From the NCBI RefSeq assembly GCF_001424185.1, contig NZ_LMOM01000098.1, positions 61,048 through 125,047 on the forward strand: a stretch of DNA of 64,000 nucleotides, read 5' to 3'. The DNA is from Deinococcus sp. Leaf326. GTDB taxonomy: Bacteria > Deinococcota > Deinococci > Deinococcales > Deinococcaceae. Numbering within the stretch: the stretch's first letter is position 1; the number at the start of each line of letters is the position of its first letter. The position numbers and the translations under genes are program-made. Shown here in pieces: positions 39,072-47,526 of the stretch. The notes under the pieces were generated by a model, which worked only from the letters and a program-made list of their open reading frames with translations, was not told the DNA's origin and made no database searches.

Positions 39072-39434
39072 CTAGAGCAGCCGCGGGGGCGGCAGGGGCG
39101 CTCCGTCCTCCGGCCACCACTGCCAGCGGGCGAGGTCACAGCGGCCCGAGGCGTCGAACTCGATGCCCTCGGCGCGCAGCAAACCCTCCTGCAGGTCGCC
39201 GAACCCCAGCTTGTGGGTGCTGACCCGCCCCTGCGCGTTGATGACCCGCTGCCAGGGCAGCCCCGAGTCGCCGTCCATGAGGGCGTTCATGACATACCCT
39301 GCCTGCCGCGCGGCTCCCGGCTGCCCGGCCAGCAGCGCCAGCTGGCCGTAGGTCGTGACCCGGCCCGGCGGAATCCGGGCCACCAGCGTCAGCACCCGCT
39401 CGCGGAAGGTGGGTTCGGCAGGGTCGGTCGGCAT
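39072..39434 (-). CDS. Alkyltransferase-like (ATL) DNA repair protein
   Basis: A 120-residue protein of the MGMT/ATL family. The usual active site P-C-H-R-V is 'PWQRVI' here, the substitution that defines ATL proteins. ATLs bind O6-alkylguanine without removing the alkyl group and hand it to nucleotide excision repair. The 'RIPPGRVTTYGQLALLAG' helix-turn-helix and arginine finger are kept. TAGACT is 6 nt upstream of the ATG (leaderless). Confidence 0.92.
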   Translation of the reverse strand: MPTDPAEPTFRERVLTLVARIPPGRVTTYGQLALLAGQPGAARQAGYVMNALMDGDSGLPWQRVINAQGRVSTHKLGFGDLQEGLLRAEGIEFDASGRCDLARWQWWPEDGAPLPPPRLL

Positions 39435-39461
39435 GGGCGAAGTCTAGCGGGCGCCGGCGCC

Positions 39462-40493
39462 TCAGCGCAGCAGGAGGTTCAGGCGCTGCCGCTCGCGGTC
39501 GGACACGACGTAGTACCACACGCCGCCGATCTTGCGGTTCTCGCCGCGCACGCGCTCGCCCGTCTGGTGGTCGAGCATATATGCGTGCGCCGCGCGCAGC
39601 TTGACCACCTCCGAGGGCGAGAAATTGGTGCGCACGCTGTCACTCAGGCGGTCGAGCACCTTCGTCAGCTCGGGGGTGTCCAGGCCGCCCAGAGCGCGCA
39701 TCAGGGCGCGGACCACCTGCTGCTGCCGGGCGTTGCGGCCCAGGTCGCCCTCGGGGTCGTCGTGCCGCATCCGGGCGTAGGCCAGCGCCTGTTCGCCCTC
39801 CAGGTGCAGCCGCCCGCGCGTGATGTGCTGGCCGTCGAGCTCGAAATCCAGCGACGAGTCCACGTCCACGCCCCCCACTGCGTCAATGGCCTGCACGAAG
39901 CCGTTCAGGCTCACCTCGACGTACTTGTCGAAGGGCACGCCCAGAAAGCGCTCGACCGCCGTCGTCTGGAGACTGGCCCCCCCGTAGGCGTAGGCGGCAT
40001 TGATCTTGACCAGGCCGTGCCCAGGCAGCTCGACGCGCGTGTCGCGCGGAATGCTCAGGAAGTACAGCGTCTTGGCCACCGGGTCGAAGGTCAGGCTCAG
40101 GAGGGTGTCGCCCCGCCCACTGCCCAGCGCGGGCTGGTCGTTGCCGATGAGCAGGATATGTACCTTGCGCTGCGCGAGCTGGGCCGACGAGTCTCGCTCA
40201 ATGAAGGGGCCCGGCGTGGGCGCGCCCGCCGCTGCCGGCTGGTCCTTGGGCGGAATGTAGCGCCCCAGCGACGGAGGCTGCGTGGGAGCCGGCAGCGCCC
40301 TGAACACGGGATCGTCGAGCACGCCGGGGCGCAGCGGCATTCCGTCGTCCTCCAGCGCCTTGTAGACCTTGACGCCGGTCTGCTGGACCTCGCGGTGGGT
40401 CGTGTAGGCCCAGGTCCCCGCCACGCCGGCAACGAGCAGCAGCGCGGCTACCGGCAGCAGCCACCGTCTGTTGCCAGCTCTGCGCCCGGTCAT
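39462..40493 (-). CDS. LytR-CpsA-Psr (LCP) family protein
   Basis: A 343-residue type II membrane protein: anchor at about 11-30 and an extracytoplasmic LCP domain at about 105-330. Motifs are 'HILLIGNDQ', 'DTLLSLTFDP', 'LSIPRDTRVELPGHGLVKINAAYAYGG' (the R/D active-site block), 'YARMRHDDPEGDLGRNARQQQVV'. LCP enzymes attach polysaccharides to peptidoglycan. This fits the exopolysaccharide locus downstream. TAGGAT precedes the ATG by 6 nt (leaderless). Confidence 0.92.
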   Translation of the reverse strand: MTGRRAGNRRWLLPVAALLLVAGVAGTWAYTTHREVQQTGVKVYKALEDDGMPLRPGVLDDPVFRALPAPTQPPSLGRYIPPKDQPAAAGAPTPGPFIERDSSAQLAQRKVHILLIGNDQPALGSGRGDTLLSLTFDPVAKTLYFLSIPRDTRVELPGHGLVKINAAYAYGGASLQTTAVERFLGVPFDKYVEVSLNGFVQAIDAVGGVDVDSSLDFELDGQHITRGRLHLEGEQALAYARMRHDDPEGDLGRNARQQQVVRALMRALGGLDTPELTKVLDRLSDSVRTNFSPSEVVKLRAAHAYMLDHQTGERVRGENRKIGGVWYYVVSDRERQRLNLLLR

Positions 40494-40557
40494 CTCGGCA
40501 TCCTAGAGCATGGGGGTGGGCCGGACCGTGGCGGCCGGGACCATCCCCAGACGGGCC

Positions 40558-41682
40558 TCAGCGGCGCCGGGCGAGCACCTCGCGGTACACCGCCCAGGTG
40601 CGCTCCAGCAGGTGCGGCAGCGTGAAGTGCGCGGCGAACCGCTCGCCGCCGGCGTGGCCCATCGCCGCGCGCCCGGCCGGGTCGTCGAGCAGCCGCGCCA
40701 ACGCCAGCCGCCACGACACCACGTCGTTGTGGGCCACGAGCAGTCCGGTGCGGCCGTCCACGACCGCCTCGCCCACGCCGCCCACATCGCTGGCAATCAC
40801 CGGCAGCCCGGCCCGCATACCCTCCAGCACACTGATGGGAAAGCCTTCGTAGTGCGAGCACAGACAGAACACGTCTCCCTGAGCTAGCAGTTCGGGTACG
40901 TCGTCGCGGCTGCCCAGAAAGCGCGCCCGCTCGCCCATCTCCAGCGTGGCCGCCAGCGCGCGGGTCGTCTCGAGCTCGGGGCCGTCACCGATCAGCCAGA
41001 CCTCGGCGCCGCGCAGAGGAGCGGCAGCGCGCAGCAGCAGCCCCTGGTCCTTGGGCGGGGCAAAGCGCGCGACCATCACGAACCGCACCGGACCGGCCGG
41101 CCGCGCCGTCGCCAGCCCCGGCCGGGGCTCCCCGGGCAGGGCGTTGTGGATGGTCCGGGCCTGCGGAGCGACCCGCAGCCGCGCGCCCAGGTCGCGGTCA
41201 TAGTCCGACACGGCGATGATGGCCGCACTCAGGGGCGCCGCCAGGCGCTCGGACCAGATCGCCAGCAGTCGCCGCGCCCGTCCCGCACCCTCGGTAAAGG
41301 CCCAGCCGTGCGCCGTGAAGACGGCCGGCACCCCCGCGAGGCGCGCCGCCACGCGCCCCAGCAGCCCCGCCTTGGAGCTGTGCAGGTGCACGAGGTCGGG
41401 CCGCAGCCGCCGCAGCAGCCGGGTCAGCGCCCACAGCGCGGCGAGGTCGCGCCGGGGGTCCAGAGGAGCCACGAGCTGCGGCACGACCACCGTCTCCAGG
41501 CCCAGCGCCCGCGCCTGTTCGAGCAGAAACCCGTCCTCGCCCGAGGCCACTGTGATGCGGGCGCGGTCACGCAGCCGCATCAGTTCCAGCACATGGGTCT
41601 GGGCGCCGCCGCGCTCGGCCTTCGTGATGAGCAGCAGAATGTGGGGCCGCGCTCCCGGCGGCCGCTCAGGCTTCCTGGGCAT
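40558..41682 (-). CDS. Glycosyltransferase family 4 (GT-B)
   Basis: A 374-residue retaining GT-B glycosyltransferase. N-terminal 'LLITKAERGGAQTHVLELM', central 'VHLHSSKAGLLGRVAARLAGVPAVFTAHGW', and the C-terminal nucleotide-sugar site 'CLCSHYEGFPISVLEGMRAGLPVIASDVGG' (E-x7-E). It probably adds a sugar to the lipid-linked repeat unit. ATG 41682 overlaps the end of the upstream gene by 17 nt. Confidence 0.9.
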   Translation of the reverse strand: MPRKPERPPGARPHILLLITKAERGGAQTHVLELMRLRDRARITVASGEDGFLLEQARALGLETVVVPQLVAPLDPRRDLAALWALTRLLRRLRPDLVHLHSSKAGLLGRVAARLAGVPAVFTAHGWAFTEGAGRARRLLAIWSERLAAPLSAAIIAVSDYDRDLGARLRVAPQARTIHNALPGEPRPGLATARPAGPVRFVMVARFAPPKDQGLLLRAAAPLRGAEVWLIGDGPELETTRALAATLEMGERARFLGSRDDVPELLAQGDVFCLCSHYEGFPISVLEGMRAGLPVIASDVGGVGEAVVDGRTGLLVAHNDVVSWRLALARLLDDPAGRAAMGHAGGERFAAHFTLPHLLERTWAVYREVLARRR

Positions 41683-43333
41683 ACCGCGTCTCCCGGACGA
41701 GCGTGCCGGCCAGCCCGTAGTCGGGGTTGTAGGGAGCCTCCCACAGCAGCGCCCACCCCAGCGAGCTCGCCTGCCCCCGGCGCAGGACCGTCTCGGCCTC
41801 GGTGGGGGTGAGCCACGCGGCGTAGCGCAGCGCGGCGGTGGGCAGGTGCCCGCTGCGCCGAGCCTGCTCGGCGAGCGCGCGCGCCGCGCCGTCGTAGGGA
41901 ATGAGGACCGGGCGCGAGGTTGCTGGGCGCACCCGCAGCGCCGCCGCCAGCGAGGCGTAGTCCTGCCCGGTGCGCAACTGCCCCAGGTCGGGGCCACTCG
42001 CCTCGGCCCCCAGCCCCCGGCTCAGGCGGCGGTAGGCGGCCAGCGCTTCGGCGGGGGGCAGCTGCGCGAGCAGGTCGCGGCTCCGGGCCAGCGCGCCGTG
42101 CCACGCGGTCGGGCGGGCCACGTCCGTCAGCTCCAGCCGCCGGAACGTCCCCGAACACAGCCGCCACGCCTCGGCGAGATGCGGCAGGGGCGCCTCGCCG
42201 TGCCACACGGTCTCGAAGGGCCCAAGTTGCGCGGGGGGCAGCGTGGTCGCCACGACCCGCAGGCGCTCGCCGGCCCGTCTGCGCGCCCGCAGTTCGCGGC
42301 CCCGTTCGCCCAGATGCACCGGACACAGGCTGCTCGACCACAGCACGCTGCCCGGCAGCAGCGCCGCGAGCCGGGCCGCGCTGCCGCGCGAGGGCAGCAG
42401 CGCCAGCGTGTCGCTGGGCTCGCGGTCCATCCGCGCAGCCAGTCCCGCGAGGTCCAGCGTCTCGGGCGGCGCGAACCGCGGCAGGGCGAGTGGTGCCCCG
42501 GTCGTCGGCCGGCCCTCCTCCGGCCCCGCTGTCAGCTCGGGCCAGTCGGGCCAGTCCAGCACCCAGGGCGAGAGCAGCAGCGCCCCAGTGCCGAACACCC
42601 GCGCGTTGTCGGCCAGCAACCCGGCGATCATGCCCTGTTGACCGGCCGGCAGCCCCTGCACGCCGTCAAGCAGGACCGGCCCGTCGAGCAGCGCGGCGAG
42701 GTCCGGCAGGGTCCACTGCCACGCCGCCGAGAGCAGGCCCACCGCGTCTTCGAGCGTGATGACCGCGATGGGCGATTCCAGGCCACCGACGAGTGCTCCG
42801 TAACGCTCTGCGAGCAGCTCGCGCGCGCCGAGCCAGGCGCCCCAGCCGGACACCGCCAGCGTCACGCGGCCCTGCCCGGCTCGGCGCGCGCCCTCCAGCG
42901 CCCACTCGACCGCGCGGGTCCAGCGGGTCTCGTCATCGTCCAGGGCCAGGCAGGCGCAGAGAGGTGCGGCGTGCAGCTGCCCCGGCCCCAGGTCTGGCCC
43001 GGCACCGGGCGGCAACACGGTGGGCACGGCGTCGCGGCGCAGCAGCCGGGCCGCCTGACCCCGCACCCAGGCTTCCCGCTCGCCCGGCGCCTCCGGGGGC
43101 CGGGGCAGCGCGGCCAGCGCCCGCAACAGGGCCGGACTGGGCGGGGCGTGTGGGGGCTCGGCCAGCACCCGCTCGGCCTCGGCCGTGTCGAGCAGCCCCC
43201 CCACCCCCGCCAGCAGAACGCGCGCGGCCTGCGGCTGCCCCGCTGCGGCGGCGTGCCGGGCCGCGTCGAGGGCCCCACCCGGAGACAGGGCGGCCACGCG
43301 CCTCAAGCACTCAAGTTCCTGATCGCGGTCCAT
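41666..43333 (-). CDS. Unknown protein with faint helicase/Cas3-like C-terminal features
   Basis: A 555-residue protein that I do not recognise. The N-terminal 100 residues are Ala/Leu-rich helical repeats. Later segments loosely resemble the second half of an SF2 helicase of Cas3 type: 'ERLRVVATTLPPAQLGPFETVWHG', 'RLCSGTFRRLEL', 'PVLIPYDGAARALAEQA' and 'LWEAPYNPDYGL'. No Walker A or DExH box is visible, so activity is doubtful. Start ATG 43333 has AAGGAGGGG. It is co-transcribed with the glycosyltransferase (17-nt overlap) and divergent from the riboswitch-led genes, which suggests a role around the polysaccharide locus rather than CRISPR. Confidence 0.5.
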   Translation of the reverse strand: MDRDQELECLRRVAALSPGGALDAARHAAAAGQPQAARVLLAGVGGLLDTAEAERVLAEPPHAPPSPALLRALAALPRPPEAPGEREAWVRGQAARLLRRDAVPTVLPPGAGPDLGPGQLHAAPLCACLALDDDETRWTRAVEWALEGARRAGQGRVTLAVSGWGAWLGARELLAERYGALVGGLESPIAVITLEDAVGLLSAAWQWTLPDLAALLDGPVLLDGVQGLPAGQQGMIAGLLADNARVFGTGALLLSPWVLDWPDWPELTAGPEEGRPTTGAPLALPRFAPPETLDLAGLAARMDREPSDTLALLPSRGSAARLAALLPGSVLWSSSLCPVHLGERGRELRARRRAGERLRVVATTLPPAQLGPFETVWHGEAPLPHLAEAWRLCSGTFRRLELTDVARPTAWHGALARSRDLLAQLPPAEALAAYRRLSRGLGAEASGPDLGQLRTGQDYASLAAALRVRPATSRPVLIPYDGAARALAEQARRSGHLPTAALRYAAWLTPTEAETVLRRGQASSLGWALLWEAPYNPDYGLAGTLVRETRYAQEA

Positions 43334-43507
43334 GTCCCCTCCTTGTGCCCGTTCCCGCGGCGCCTCGGCCGGCTCAGGCCCAAAAAACACAGTCCTGGCC
43401 GTCATGCACCGCAGCATATCAGGACGGCCTCTACCTGTAAGCAGGCTGTGAGAGTCTTGAGGATAACTTCATGCACAGCACGGCAGACCGTGCGCCGCCA
43501 CTTCTAA

Positions 43508-43590
43508 ACGACCAAAGGCAAACCTCTCGCAAGAGGGGGACGCAAAGCCACGGGGCCCTCTGGGCCGGCCGGGTTACCGAAAGAGGAGAA
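43508..43590 (+). ncRNA. Cyclic di-GMP-I (GEMM-I) riboswitch
   Basis: The leader has the conserved core of the c-di-GMP-I aptamer in order: AAAGGCAAACC (43513-43523), a short stem with CGCAAG loop, GGGACGCAAAGCCACGGGG (43537-43555), then the P3 stem and CCGGGTTACCGAA (43569-43581). The closing helix P1 would include AGAGG at 43583-43587, the ribosome site of the following GTG at 43596. Binding of c-di-GMP would therefore affect translation. Confidence 0.9.
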
Positions 43591-43595
43591 CACAC

Positions 43596-44867
43596 GTGCG
43601 CCGAACCGTACCGGCCCTGCTGGCCCTGACCCTTGGCCTGATGTCCTGCATGCAGGCCCCCACCCCTCAGTCCAGCACGAGCACCATTCCGGCAACCCCG
43701 GCCCCCACCGCCGTGACCGAGCCCTCTTCCGACGCACAGACGACCCCCCTGACCGACAGCGCCCAGGCCGTCCGCCGGCCCTCGCTCGTGCCCGACACCT
43801 ACGGCCAGCGGGTCAGCGTGCAGAACGCCACACTGCGGGTGGGCAACCAGGGGATGTTTCCCTTCGGCTTCTACCACGTCTCGTGGATGAGCGACGCGGC
43901 CACCCGCCAGCGCGACATGCAGGAAATGAGCTCGGCCGGCTTCAATACCATGACCGCCTCGGTCATCAACGACGCCGACAACGCCCGCTACGGCGAGTTT
44001 CTGGACGCGGCGGCGCGCGCCCGCATGTACGTGCTCAGCGAGGGCGTCTTCGAGAGCAGTGTTCCCAAACTGGCCAACAAGCCCGCCGTCCTGGGCTGGA
44101 TGGTCGCCGACGACTGCAACCTCCAGTACACCCCCGCTCAGGTCCGCGAGCGCGGCGCGCGGATGCGGGCCCTCGACCCGCTGCACCCCACCTACGCGGC
44201 GCTGTTCACGAGCTACGCCGAGTCGCACAGCGACTTTTTCGACACCACCCACATGATGGGCAACATGTCCTACCCCATCGGGCCGGGCGACAGCATCGGC
44301 GCGACCTACGACATGCAGCGTCTCTCGGTCGGTCTGTCCAAGAAGAACGGCACCGTGCCGGTCGCCAACCTCCAGTCGTTTTCCTGGGGCACCGTGCCGG
44401 GCCACGACGCCTCGGACCCCGCCGCGCGTATGCCCACCCCTGCCGAGGTCTACAACATGACCTATCAGGCCATTGGGGCCGGGGTGCGCGGCATCCTGTA
44501 CTACACCTACCTCGACTCGTATAGCGACGTGCGCCGCAGCCCCGCCGTGTGGGAGATGACCAAGAGCATCGTGCCGGAAATCGCCCAGCTCTCGCCGATG
44601 CTGCTCTCGGCCGAGCCGCAGTACCTCGAAACGAACAACGGCAACGTCCACGCCACGGCCTGGACCTACCAGGGCCACACCTACATGCTGCTCACCAACG
44701 TCTCGGCGACCCAGGCGCAGCCCCTGTACGTCCCGCTCGCCGCCCAGCGGCCCACCGGCCTCAAGCCCCTGTTCGCCGGGCGCGGCGGCGAGGGCGTCAA
44801 GCTCGGCGGCACCACCCTGGGCGGCAGCATCGCGCCGCTGGGCGTCCACTTCTTCCAGATCAACTGA
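43596..44867 (+). CDS. Lipoprotein, glycoside-hydrolase-like (paralogue 1)
   Basis: A 423-residue lipoprotein: signal with lipobox L-M-S-C (Cys19), a Ser/Thr/Pro linker to about 65, then a likely TIM-barrel domain. Features are 'GMFPFGFYHVSW', 'DMQEMSSAGFNTM', 'VLGWMVADDCN', 'MGNMSYPIG', 'NLQSFSW' and 'NMTYQAIGAGVRGILYYTY', followed by a C-terminal beta domain. The pattern is that of glycosidase-like surface proteins, but catalytic carboxylates are not proven. GTG start with AGAGGAG. It follows the c-di-GMP riboswitch, so it is probably tuned to biofilm state. Confidence 0.75.
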   Translation: MRRTVPALLALTLGLMSCMQAPTPQSSTSTIPATPAPTAVTEPSSDAQTTPLTDSAQAVRRPSLVPDTYGQRVSVQNATLRVGNQGMFPFGFYHVSWMSDAATRQRDMQEMSSAGFNTMTASVINDADNARYGEFLDAAARARMYVLSEGVFESSVPKLANKPAVLGWMVADDCNLQYTPAQVRERGARMRALDPLHPTYAALFTSYAESHSDFFDTTHMMGNMSYPIGPGDSIGATYDMQRLSVGLSKKNGTVPVANLQSFSWGTVPGHDASDPAARMPTPAEVYNMTYQAIGAGVRGILYYTYLDSYSDVRRSPAVWEMTKSIVPEIAQLSPMLLSAEPQYLETNNGNVHATAWTYQGHTYMLLTNVSATQAQPLYVPLAAQRPTGLKPLFAGRGGEGVKLGGTTLGGSIAPLGVHFFQIN

Positions 44868-44877
44868 TCCGCCCTGC

Positions 44878-44912
44878 GGCGACCTGAAGGGGGGAGCCCC
44901 CTTCAGGTCGCC
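44878..44912. terminator. Strong hairpin between the two lipoprotein genes
   Basis: Perfect 16-bp stem GGCGACCTGAAGGGGG / CCCCCTTCAGGTCGCC with a 3-nt loop, 10 nt after the stop. There is no T tract, yet its stability should slow or stop transcription. Confidence 0.75.
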
Positions 44913-44953
44913 GGGCTGAGCCGCCTCACATGAGGCGCGCCTATAACACGGCG

Positions 44954-46078
44954 GTGCCTCCTCTCCGGCCCCTGGCCGTCTCCCTGCTCCTGGGCGCGCT
45001 GCTGACGAGCTGCGCGCCGCTGCGACCGGCCGTCTGGACGGTGGAAGCCCGGCAGACCCGCGTGACAGCGTCGGGCGGCCGCGTCCTCGTCAACGGGCGG
45101 CCGTTTTTTCCGTTCGGCTTCTATCACATCTCCTGGGCCGACCAGGGCACCCCCCAGACCCGCCTCGACGACCTGGATACCCTGGCCGACGCGGGCTTCA
45201 ACGTCATGCTCACCGAACCCGTGCGCGAGGCCGAGACCGAGATGCCCCCCCTGCTGGCCCGGGCCCAGCGGCGCGGCGTGATGATCCTGGCCCACGGCAT
45301 CCAGCCCCGTTTCGTGCGCGAGCTCGCCGGCCAGCCCGCGCTGCTGGGCTTTACGCTCATGGACGACAGCAACTACAACAGCACGCCCCCGGCGGTGGCC
45401 GACCTCCAGGCGACGTACAAGGCGCTCGCGCCCGACAAGCTCACGGGGATCACGCTGGCGGTGGCAAACGATCGGCCGGAGAGCGGGTTTTTCGGGGTGT
45501 CGGACAGCGTCAGCAACATGAGCTACCCCATCGGCGGCACCGACGAGATCGCGGTGGTCTACGGGGTCATGCGCCAGACGGTGGTGCAGGCGGCGCGGCG
45601 CGGCGTGGTGCCGCTGGCGACCCTCCAGACCTTCGCGTGGCCGGGCCAGCGCCGCCCCACCCCGGCCGAGCTGCGCAACATGACCTATCAGGCGGTGGTC
45701 GCGGGGGTCAAGGGCGTCGTGTACTACTCCTACCGTTCGGGGGGCAACCGCGTCACCGACGACGGTCCGCTGTGGCAGGAGACGCGCAACCTCGCCGCCG
45801 AGATGCGGGTGCTCTCCCCCACGCTACTCAGCGCCGGGCGCCGCGAACTGACCCCGGACACGGCCGGTCAGCCGGTGCGCGCCGTGCAGTTCAGCGGAGC
45901 GGGCGGGTCGTACCTCCTCGTGGTCAATACCACCCCCCGGCCTCAACCGCTGCGGCTGGACCTGCCGCGCGTGCGGAGTCTGCGCCCCCTGTTCGGTACG
46001 GCCACCCCGGACTTCGGCCGGGGCCAGCTCGGGGGCACGCTGGAGGCGCTGGGCGTGCAGGTCTTCGAGGTGCGCTGA
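44954..46078 (+). CDS. Lipoprotein, glycoside-hydrolase-like (paralogue 2)
   Basis: A 374-residue paralogue of the preceding protein in tandem. Signal with lipobox 'LLTSC', then 'PFFPFGFYHISWAD', 'LDTLADAGFNVML', 'LLGFTLMDDSN', 'SNMSYPIGG', 'TLQTFAW' and 'NMTYQAVVAGVKGVVYYSY', nearly block for block as in paralogue 1 but without its Ser/Thr linker. I prefer GTG 44954: TATAAC lies 6 nt before it and it gives a normal lipoprotein signal; ATG 44930 is the alternative. It has its own promoter after the strong hairpin. Confidence 0.72.
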   Translation: MPPLRPLAVSLLLGALLTSCAPLRPAVWTVEARQTRVTASGGRVLVNGRPFFPFGFYHISWADQGTPQTRLDDLDTLADAGFNVMLTEPVREAETEMPPLLARAQRRGVMILAHGIQPRFVRELAGQPALLGFTLMDDSNYNSTPPAVADLQATYKALAPDKLTGITLAVANDRPESGFFGVSDSVSNMSYPIGGTDEIAVVYGVMRQTVVQAARRGVVPLATLQTFAWPGQRRPTPAELRNMTYQAVVAGVKGVVYYSYRSGGNRVTDDGPLWQETRNLAAEMRVLSPTLLSAGRRELTPDTAGQPVRAVQFSGAGGSYLLVVNTTPRPQPLRLDLPRVRSLRPLFGTATPDFGRGQLGGTLEALGVQVFEVR

Positions 46079-46168
46079 TCTGGTCCCCCCCACCCCCCGT
46101 GCAACCTGGGTGAAACATGAACCGGGACCGTGACGGAGAGGAGCCGGCCACGCACTAGGCTGAGCCCG

Positions 46169-46207
46169 ATGCCCGCCGCCCCCCACCCTTCCGGAGACGG
46201 CCGATGA
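46169..46207 (+). CDS. Possible 12-codon leader peptide before the flippase gene
   Basis: TAGGCT ends 7 nt before an ATG at 46169, the leaderless pattern. That ATG opens a 12-codon frame (MPAAPHPSGDGR) whose TGA overlaps the flippase ATG in an ATGA junction. A GGAG ribosome site for the flippase is also present, so this could be chance. Confidence 0.3.
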   Translation: MPAAPHPSGDGR

Positions 46208-47526
46208 CCCCACCCGGCATCCCCACGTCTCCGCTGCGCGCCGCCGTGTTGTGGACACTGGGGGGCAACCTGGTGTTTGCGGCCACGCAGTGGTCCATGC
46301 TCGTGGTGCTCGCGCGGCTGGGTGATCCGGCCGATGTGGGGCGCTACACGCTGGGGCTGGCCGTGACCACCCCGGTCTTCTTGCTTCTCAGCCTGCAACT
46401 GCGCGGCGCACAGGCCACCGAACCACCGGACAGCCCCTACCGGTTCGGCCATTACTTCACGCTGCGCACACTGCTCGCGGGGCTGGCCCTGGCGCTGTGC
46501 GCGGGCTGGGTGCTCCTGAGCGGCGCAGGCGAAGGCCAGCCCACCGCCGGGTTGGCGGCCGTGACCGGCTGGCTGGCCCTCGCCAAGCTGTTCGACGGCC
46601 TGAGCGACGTGTGCTACGGGCACCTTCAGGCGACCGGTCGCCTGGCCCAGGTGTCGCGCTCGCTGATGCTGCGCGGGGTGCTTTCGGCCCTGGGCCTGGC
46701 CGGGGCCTTCGCGCTGACGCGCGACGTGGGCTGGGCCGCCGCCGCCGTGGCCGGAGGCTACCTGGGCGGCCTGCTGCTCTACGACCTGCCGCGCACCCGA
46801 GCCGGCACCGGCCACTGGTGGAGGCCCGAGTGGCCCCGGTTACGCTCGCTGGCGCGCCTGACCTGGCCGCTGGGGGTGGCCGTGGGCCTCATCGCCCTGA
46901 ACGCCAGCCTGCCGCGCTATTTCCTGGGGCGCGAGGCCGGACTGGGGGCCGTGGGCCTGTATTCGGCGCTGTCCTACGTGACCGTGGCCGGCAGCATGGT
47001 GGTCACGGCGCTGGGACAGGCCGCGACCACCCCCCTGGCCCGGCTGGCCGCGCAGGGCGACGCGGCCGGGTTCCGGGCCCTGCTGGGCCGGCTGCTGCTC
47101 TTGGGCACGGCGCTCGGAGGAGCCGGGGTGCTGGGGGCGTTGCTGCTGGGCCGGCCCGTGCTGGAGCTGCTGTACGGCCCCGCCTACGGGCGCGACGTGC
47201 CGCTGTTCGCCCTGCTGATGCTGGGGGCGGCGCCGGGCTACGTCGCCTCCTTCGCGGGCTTCGGCATGACGGCCCTGCGCGAGTTCGGGGCGCAGGTGCC
47301 GCTCTTTCTGGGGACCACGGCTACGCTGGCGCTCGCCTGCGCCCTGCTCATTCCGGAAGGGGGCTTGGCAGGCGCGGCCTGGGCCACCGTGATCGGCGGG
47401 GCGGCGCAGCTGCTGGGCAGTCTGTGGATCGTCCGGCGGGCGCTGCGGCGCGGTCCCCCGCCGGCCCAGACCCCCGCCGCCCCGCCCCATCCGCCCTCCC
47501 GTACAGTAGAGACCGCCCGTGACTGA
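46204..47526 (+). CDS. Wzx-like polysaccharide flippase (MATE/MOP superfamily)
   Basis: A 440-residue membrane protein with about 12 hydrophobic helices, of the polysaccharide-export O-antigen transporter type. N-terminal 'GGNLVFAATQWSMLVVLARLGDPADVGRYTLG' is typical. It would flip undecaprenyl-linked repeat units across the membrane. First of four overlapping genes (wzx, GT, wzy, GT), each start overlapping or close to the preceding stop. Confidence 0.88.
   Translation: MTPPGIPTSPLRAAVLWTLGGNLVFAATQWSMLVVLARLGDPADVGRYTLGLAVTTPVFLLLSLQLRGAQATEPPDSPYRFGHYFTLRTLLAGLALALCAGWVLLSGAGEGQPTAGLAAVTGWLALAKLFDGLSDVCYGHLQATGRLAQVSRSLMLRGVLSALGLAGAFALTRDVGWAAAAVAGGYLGGLLLYDLPRTRAGTGHWWRPEWPRLRSLARLTWPLGVAVGLIALNASLPRYFLGREAGLGAVGLYSALSYVTVAGSMVVTALGQAATTPLARLAAQGDAAGFRALLGRLLLLGTALGGAGVLGALLLGRPVLELLYGPAYGRDVPLFALLMLGAAPGYVASFAGFGMTALREFGAQVPLFLGTTATLALACALLIPEGGLAGAAWATVIGGAAQLLGSLWIVRRALRRGPPPAQTPAAPPHPPSRTVETARD

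Noticed and set aside
41666..43333. CRISPR-associated Cas3
   Set aside because: No HD domain, Walker A or DExH box, no other cas genes and no repeat array in the window.
41216..43507. Long plus-strand open frame across the glycosyltransferase and unknown genes
   Set aside because: Arg/Pro/Ala-rich shadow of two minus-strand genes; no start signal and no domain.
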